Positions 57,501-64,000 of a stretch of DNA of 64,000 bases are shown one piece after another. The position numbers were made by a program, and so were the translations under genes. This DNA is from Agriotes lineatus (lineage: Eukaryota > Arthropoda > Insecta > Coleoptera > Elateridae), in contig CALNHX010002971.1 in assembly GCA_940337035.1 (NCBI GenBank), positions 62,001 through 126,000 on the forward strand, given 5' to 3'. Below the pieces are notes generated by a model that saw nothing but the letters and a program-made list of their open reading frames with translations, was not told where the DNA came from and made no database searches. Position 1 is the first letter of the stretch. Each line of letters starts with the position of its first letter.

Positions 57501-58540
57501 TGATGCAAAAGTGATTTCTACTTAGGCGCCGACCGTTTAAAAAGTCCTGAGATGCATTTTATCTGTTACCTTTCGTTTAGACTCCTGGAATTTTAAACTA
57601 AGGATTAGGATGACCTTACCCCATACAAGACTTAAGGTCCCCTGGAATGCCATTAATAGATAATAGCTAAGACAAGATTAAATAAATTGCTTGGATGAAG
57701 GGATTAGAAAGTAACCAGGGAGGTGTTGTATATTTACGGATAGCCCATAGCAGAAAGAGGCAGTTGCGGCTCGGGATAATTGTATTCCGGGAGATCTTAA
57801 TTTTTATTATAACTAGCAAAAAATTATAGTTAATGACTCACCTACATTTCGTTATGTTTTAATCCAAATATAACAATGATATTTAATTTTAATAATCCAA
57901 AGAAAACATCACCTGCACAGCACAAAAAGTATTCAAACACAACACAAAATATACATAAGTGTTACAAAATTAACCATGATAATAATGTACATATTTATTT
58001 CATAATGAAAAGCAAAACACAGCATTGGATGCATCCCATCCACAAATCTATATGTTTGTGTTGTATATGTTTTGTAAAATTGCGAGTTCCAATTTTGTAT
58101 GTTTAAATTTAATACTGGTGTAGGTCATTCAAGTTTTTTTATTTTAACCTTTTCAACTAACGGTAGGTTTCTAGGTTAATGTCGAGAATATTACACTATT
58201 CTCCGCCATTTTTTATATTTTTTTCTATCGGCGCCGCGGCTGCCTTTACCCTCGGATTGCATTTTGGGAGCCCAAAATTTGTAAATGTGTGATAACCCCT
58301 GGGGTTTACAGCGGTCTCGGCTGCAACATCGTGACCTTTTGCATCACATTGAAGCTGCTATATCGCCGATTTTGCAGCGACAGCTTTTTATCCCATAATT
58401 CTCATATAAGTTTAGAGCACATTTCAGAGCGGATATTGTTTCGCATGTTTTAAACGGAATTGAATAGCGATTTCCTTATCACATTACTTAAATCTTGTTA
58501 TACTGATGGGGCCATAATTGTATCGATGGGGCCACAATTA
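54540..58540. other. AT-rich; possible first intron, no gene supported
   Basis: No coding frame with a recognisable domain. It would be intron if 54100-54533 is a first exon. The stretch 58220-58400 is again CG-rich (GGCGCCGCGG at 58230), without an identifiable feature. Confidence 0.4.
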
Positions 58541-58546
58541 TATATA

Positions 58547-58756
58547 ACAGCAATGAGATAACATGAAAAAGAAAATAAAACGTATTGCTTGAGTAAGACA
58601 GAGATAAACATAGTGGTAAATATTCGAGTAGGCATGACGCTTATTTTAATTATGACGGAAGTCAACTAAACATGCCTACTAAAATAATTTTATCGTATGG
58701 TCATCTCTTTCTTACTAAAGCATTTTATTTTGTTGTTCATGTTATCTTATTGCTGT
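58547..58756. mobile_element. 210-bp palindromic MITE, probably TA-flanked
   Basis: The left arm starts ACAGCAATGAGATAACATGA, and the right arm is its complement with a few changes. Pairing continues through AAAATAAAACG, GAGTAAGACAGAGAT and AGTAGGCATG to the centre. TA is at 58545-58546 and 58757-58758. No coding capacity. Confidence 0.75.
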
Positions 58757-58825
58757 TATCACGACAAAAGTTATTTCTAAGTTTTTAGTGCGTAATTTAT
58801 TTCCAGTATTGCAGGTATAATAAAA

Positions 58826-58930
58826 TATAGCGTAAAGTATTCGTGGATAACTGGTCTTTAAAACACTTGCTCTATTTCGAGCACGACAGCGTGTTTTAAA
58901 GACCTTGTTATCCACTCATACTTTAATATA
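58826..58930. repeat. 105-bp hairpin element
   Basis: Arms of 40 bp: TGGTCTTTAAAACAC on the left pairs with GTGTTTTAAAGACC on the right, continuing outward through GTGGATAAC and AAAGTAT. The loop contains a smaller inverted pair TGCTC/GAGCA. It lies just upstream of a transposase relic, but I could not show that it is one of its terminal repeats. Confidence 0.65.
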
Positions 58931-58999
58931 CTATTTGTCAATAATTTCTGAATATTTAAAAAAAAAACGTTACCAAAACATAAAATATTTATAATCGAA

Positions 59000-59990
59000 G
59001 CATATTTTCAAAATGGACAATGGTAATTGGCAGTACTCTCCACATGCTTATTTAAACCAATTTAGAGAAAGATTTCCTAATGTTGAAATATTAGCAACGG
59101 ACTTTTTTATCAAGTACGACGTACTGTAGCTGCTTTCAGGGAAATTGGTAGTGTAGTAGACAGAGCAAGAACTGGTAGACCATTTGTGAAAACTGCGGAA
59201 TAAAGTGGAGATGTCCAAAATCGAATGCAAAACGAACTCTACACATCAATGGCGAAGGCTTGCTCAAGAAGTGAATTTGAATTATGGTACTTGCCGTACA
59301 ATTCTAAAAACAGATTTAAATATGCATCTATATAAACTACAAATGTATCAAGAGCTCTGGTTTTTGCAACATTTAAATAATAATGTTTTGGATTTAACTT
59401 TTTTCTGATGAGTCGTGGTTTTACTTAAATGGCTACATTAATTCACAAGTAATGCGCTTATGGAGCGCTGATAATCTACATTTCTTTCGGGAAGCTTCTT
59501 TACATTGCCCTGAAATAGGCGTTTGGATAGCGTGCTCTCGTCGGGAATTATTAATATTCTTTGAAGATACAATAACTGCCGAAAGATATCAAAATAACAT
59601 TCTTGAAGAATTTTTGAATCAGCTACATGACTATGAAATTCGAAAAGAATACTTCCAACAAGATAATGCAGCACCTCATGTAGCTGGAACCACGTTGGAT
59701 CTACAGCAGTTGTTTGATGACCCATTAATTTTAAAAGATCTTTGGCCACCCAGATCTTGTGATCTCACCCTTTTGATTACTTTTTATTTCCACTTCTAAA
59801 AAATTCAGTATTTAAAACCCCTGTACATACGATTTTAGAGATAAAAGGAAGAATTGCCGAGGAATGTAATTTAATAACTCCAGAATTGTTGCAAAGTGTC
59901 TTCGAAAATATGAATCGCCGTGTGAGGCTATGCTTGCAAGAAGAAGGAAGGCATTTTCACCACCTCTTGTAAATGTGTATAAACTGTACA
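59000..59990 (+). pseudogene. Tc1/mariner-type transposase, decayed
   Basis: N-terminal part: RFPNVE near 59070, then RRTVAAFREIGSVVDRARTG near 59118, a linker-type sequence, and RLAQEVNLNYGTCRTILKTD at about 59257. The catalytic region is open in 59452-59799: WSADNLHFFREASLHCPEIG, GVWIACSRR, FEDTITAERYQNNIL, EYFQQDNAAPHVAGTTLDLQ with the second catalytic Asp, and LWPPRSCDLT, where the usual SPDL Pro/Asp context is altered. The C-terminal tail lies in 59830-59970 (EECNLITPELLQSVFENMNR). The first Asp region (FSDESWFYLNGYINSQ) is near 59403, across a frame change. Several frameshifts, one stop and no defined ends, so inactive. Confidence 0.8.
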
Positions 59991-60059
59991 ATGTTCTAAC
60001 ATTTGGCAACTTCTAATTTGTTTACAGACCGAAGTGAGGTTAAGTACACCTAACAGAAC

Positions 60060-63000
60060 ATGCAATTTAATTTAGTAGTGTCTCCATGAACTCAAACGTT
60101 ATGCTAATTTTATTTGATTAATTATGTTCTAAATACTATCCGTTGTAATTTTAATTTTCTCTTTATTAAATTTAGTAAGTTTCCTTACAAGACTGCACTT
60201 TTATATTTAAACGTCAATAACGGCATTGATTACAATCAACAAGAATTAAATATAATTTTCTGGTGTTATAATACACATGACTTCAAAATTCCAAAGGTAT
60301 CTTTGATGGAGTTACTGTTTACTCATACAAATATATTTTCAATTACAGATTAGTTACCTTTTTCTAATGACAGATAGGATGTTGACGGCTAAGACGCTGG
60401 AGCCCCTGAGCCCCTAAGAAGCAGTCGCCACTGTCAGATTGTTAGATAACATCGGTAAAAGAGTATAGCATTCAAACATTACTTCAGTTGTTGTATTACA
60501 TTAGATTATAAACCAACTAAGTTTCCTATGAGATTTAATAGAAATCTCCATTATTTTGAGAGCTAAAAGAAAATGCTTTGCATATTATGTGGTCAAATTG
60601 TCGAGGTTAATACAATCGTGAAAGCAAAATTCGAATATTTAGTTTGGATTTCGAGTTAGAGTTGAAAAATAAAAAAATAATAATTTTTATTCGACGTCAT
60701 AGTTTATTTGTTTGTCAAAATATCAAAACAAAGTGCGAATTCTTTATGCACTTAGATGCACAAAGATTAATAGTAGCACATAAGAAGACATAAGAAAGCG
60801 TCATCCAAATTTTGCAAACCAGCATTAAACAATTGGGCCAACAATATAATGAATGCAAACTTGATTTAGAAAACGTTTTAACTACCATCAGCAACAATAA
60901 TACGTTGTAAATTTCTGAATTGTATGTAAATGTATATTATTTTAAACAAAAGCTCTACTTTTTACTAGTACTTATCTCATATTTTTTTCTGTATTCCTGC
61001 ATTAGTTAGAATAATAATAATCAGAGCTGATAAAAAACGTATCTATCCTGATGATAGTTAATAACCTCACATAATTGTTAATTCGATATAGAGTATTTTT
61101 TGTCCAGGTGTTTTTTATCCGGAGGGTTTTCTGTTCGCGGTTTTTTGTACTAAATTCTTTCTGTATAGTTGTAATTTGATTATTACATAGGGGAAACTGC
61201 AATGTGCTTGTTTAGGGATAGTTTGAATTTGAAGTATTTTCAAATTCTCCCAGAATATGCTTAATTCCCAAACCTTGTGTTTAAAAAAACATTACAAAAT
61301 ATTTAGCGATTACATAAAGGTTTTTCGTCAGCACCTTCTCTGGCAATTGAATGGACACTTTATATCAACGTGAATTTTAAATTTTCTTTTAAAAGAAATG
61401 TATTTTTTTATTCGTTCTCTTTAATAATGGCTTGGGAATTGCATGAAGTTCTAGATTAATGGTCCTATCAATTCAAATGTTATTCACCTCTGAAAGAAGC
61501 TGAATACAATTTCAGATTGTATACGTTTTCGATGCTTATCGGGATGACGTACGCGTTGGATTAAACACGAGCGATTATTGTTGGATGTGCGTGAGAAGAG
61601 CCTTTATTATATAATTTCTCTTCCAAAATTCTACTCATTACCATTTCTATTCTGCAATCGCCGACTTCGTAAGCATTCTTGCGACGTCGGCTTGTAAATG
61701 TGGAGAATATATTGTAGGAGTGCTGCTCTGTCTAAAGGTAGCGAGATGGCCGCATACCAGAGCCAAAACTAATCATCTTCCGCATATAAATGAGTATTAA
61801 AATTACACATTGCCGCCCAGGCTTGATAGATAGCGATAAAATCTAGGGCCGTCACGACCATTTTATTTAGCAATCAATTTCGACAAAAATGTAGGCAACG
61901 GGTGTAAGGTTATCATGGCGTTGGAATCTCCACGAGCTTGTCCACGTAGCTCAGTAGCAAAAGTGTCTGAAAACAATTTTTCAAAGTGCTCTGTCGTGGG
62001 CCTTGGCTTTCATTAGCGGCGCCTGCTCGTGGGTTTCTATTAAAAGTTCACAATTTGTTTTTTACTACTTTTGGGCTTTTAGAACTTCCAAATATAGTGG
62101 AGTCTATGATCAACTCCCATAACGAGAGACGAAGTGGGCTCAAGCACTATGGTTTTATGAACTATAATGACATTTTAAAGCCAACGTCGCCTTCTTTATA
62201 GTCTCGCTGTAATTATAACTTTTCATGTCTTCATTCTTCAGTAAATGCGTAAGTGGTGCCCCATATAAAGCAGTAGCAAATAAACGAGATGGCTGGTTTG
62301 AAATCACGCAGCGTTATCGGAGCAGCATAGCCATTTCGCTTTCTGAACCGGTCAGAAGACCGCGAATCGCAGGAGGATTTTTTGCTGTCCTTCTAGAGCT
62401 ATCGACATGTTCAAAACTGGGATAATAAATTCAATTTTTCATTAATCATCTATACTGACTGCATGCATGCCATTCCGTAACGGTTCCGGCTGGATTCTGC
62501 CACTCTGTTTGGTTTGGCATTGCTGGATGAACTTTCAGCTAACCACTTTTATGAGTGCTTATGTTTTCGCATGCCTCATTAGTTCGAAGAAAACCAGTAG
62601 ATGTTCTTTAGCGCCGTTGCTGAGGAATTTTAAAAAAATCGGCAACAAAAACTTGCCTGCTATAGCTCTGCTTGAAAATCGCAAAACGTAGCTATTTACA
62701 ACACATTATGTTCTGTACTCTTTGAGTAAAAAGTATGTTGGAAATACCTCTGAGATTTGCAAATATTCAAAGAATTTCCATGAGAAGGCATAGCAACTAA
62801 TATAAAATAAGAAAGGCTAAACTAATTTGAGGAGATAAACAAACGTTTATATTTCATAACAACACAAATTTACAATTAATGCTACGCGAACTAGATTAAG
62901 AACCATGGATGATAGTATTGGGGATGAATATGAGAAACCCCAAAGTAATGATCCGAAGAGAAAAAAGATACGATGAAAATGGAAGCTACAGGAATGGCCA

Positions 63001-64000
63001 GTAGTACATTACCGGAAAAAAATGAGACAGTGCACGCGAGCTGAACAACCAGATTGTGTTTGTGATCGTCCGTAAACCAGCTCTCTTTTCGGTTTCTATA
63101 ACCCTTAATTGAGGCTACCTTTGTTTAAATTTTATTCTGTTGATGTATTGAGATGGAATAAGTTCTCTAATTACTTAATTTAATTGTTTTGATTAATTGT
63201 ATTTTGTATAAGTTAGAGCCAAATCCCAATATACACAATTCACTGTTTAATATTTTACTGTGTTCGAACTTTGCCTGTCATTAAATTACTAGGCTGGTTA
63301 AAATATGAAATGTACTGATTTAGTGCACAAAATAAATGGTTGTAGGTCCCTCTTTATATTTTATTCAACTGCAATTAATTAGAAAAATGCTAGCTCTCCG
63401 TAGAATACAAGCTCTTTAATCTCAGGGTGAGTTCCGAAGTCGTATTTTAAAATTGATCTGAAACGGTACTATACACAGTCAGTAGTTCAAATACGCGCTC
63501 GCTCAAGGTCCACAAATCTGTCAAATCACAAATCGGTTGACTAGCGCAAACAGCGGTTCATTGAAAGTTAAAATACTCGTGAAATATCATAATTCGCAAG
63601 AGTAATTATTAAAAATTTCGTGCGACAAATAACAACTTTTGTTTCTAGCAGTTACGTAGTTTGTGACGTCCGACAGACGCCATCCAAATTTTGGCAATTG
63701 TTTCTGGACGCTCTGCTCTGATATTGCACTAATTGTAATTTTAAATGCACTGATTTATTCGAGTTTACCACTTCACATTTGCTTCGTTCATGTCCTGCAG
63801 CCTGCTTCTCAAATTGCTCTTTTGCAATGTCAACTTATTATTTTTATTTATTTAAAAGTCAACTTTGACCTCTGTGAAAACGAGCTCTGCTTTCTGCGTT
63901 CCTTACTCAACTACTTTATTATTTCTCGCATCTCTTTATCAACGCATTTACTGTTTGAATTTTTAGTTTAACATTGCAGCTACATAAAACACCCCAACTC
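60060..64000. other. Intergenic, no gene supported
   Basis: AT-rich with short open frames only. A degenerate tRNA-like A-box (GTAGCTCAGTAGCA at 61951) followed about 80 bp later by CGTGGGTTTCTATT hints at a worn SINE. Otherwise nothing recognised to the end of the window. Confidence 0.4.

Noticed and set aside
18900..61150. Similarity of the GTTTTTT/ATCCCGGAG words near 18920 and ATCCGGAGG near 61115 as one repeat family
   Set aside because: The shared words are short and T-rich; no extended alignment could be made by eye.
61946..62045. tRNA gene or SINE
   Set aside because: An A-box-like GTAGCTCAGTAGCA occurs, but the B-box is badly degenerate and no tail or duplication is seen.
1..64000. 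CRISPR array, operons or prokaryotic gene cluster
   Set aside because: No regularly spaced direct repeats with unique spacers and no compact gene runs; the sequence is eukaryotic and transposon-rich.

Overview
The window looks like an AT-rich arthropod (probably insect) nuclear scaffold. There are no operons or bacterial-style genes. Splice-like GT/AG signals are present, and most recognisable sequence is transposable-element debris typical of insects: RTE-like and Jockey-like LINEs, a Penelope-like element, BEL/Pao, mariner and another Tc1/mariner-type transposase, hAT, a P-element-like THAP transposase, Harbinger-like and TA-flanked MITEs, and tRNA-derived SINEs. I cannot name the species.

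Layout. 0-6 kb: two GGGCG-rich palindromes, a TA-flanked MITE, a tRNA-Leu/Ser-like SINE, and one candidate host exon (3998-4198) with a signal peptide and a consensus splice donor. 6.4-10.2 kb: a Penelope 3' remnant with a hammerhead-like core, then a decayed RTE-like LINE (+) that contains a palindromic MITE and, inserted with a 7-bp target duplication, a second LINE on the minus strand. 11.4-12.7 kb: a decayed Penelope-like element with RT and GIY-YIG remains. 14.0-17.5 kb: two TA-flanked inverted-repeat elements, one of which keeps the first 22 codons of what looks like a transposase. 19.2-26.2 kb: a palindrome, then an old RTE-like LINE split by a nearly intact full-length Jockey-like LINE (13-bp TSD, poly-A, two ORFs, one frameshift), then another decayed LINE. 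28.4-29.1 kb: one more LINE relic.

32.5-39.8 kb: a P-like transposon remnant (THAP start and C-terminal transposase parts, with a Harbinger-like MITE inside), followed by a pseudogene of an uncharacterised family with a PIN-nuclease-like part and a Cys-rich tail. That pseudogene is split by a complete, apparently intact hAT transposon (614-aa transposase, matching ends, perfect 8-bp TSD) and by a non-autonomous hAT element. 40.8-45.3 kb: a second copy of the non-autonomous hAT element, then a 5'-truncated BEL/Pao retrotransposon on the minus strand, itself lodged in a tRNA-like repeat whose unbroken copy lies at 48.2-48.55 kb. 49-54 kb: a mariner element with both ends preserved, broken by a palindromic MITE, a short repeat pair and a solo LTR of the same BEL family (5-bp TSD). 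54.1-54.53 kb: a CpG-rich stretch ending in a consensus splice donor, a candidate first exon and promoter of a host gene. 58.5-60 kb: two hairpin elements and a decayed Tc1/mariner-type transposase. The remaining 4 kb show no recognisable gene.

The genes do not form one pathway. The window is best read as a stack of dated insertions, in which target-site duplications give the order of events. The only plausible cellular gene pieces are the exon at 4 kb and the CpG-rich exon at 54 kb.
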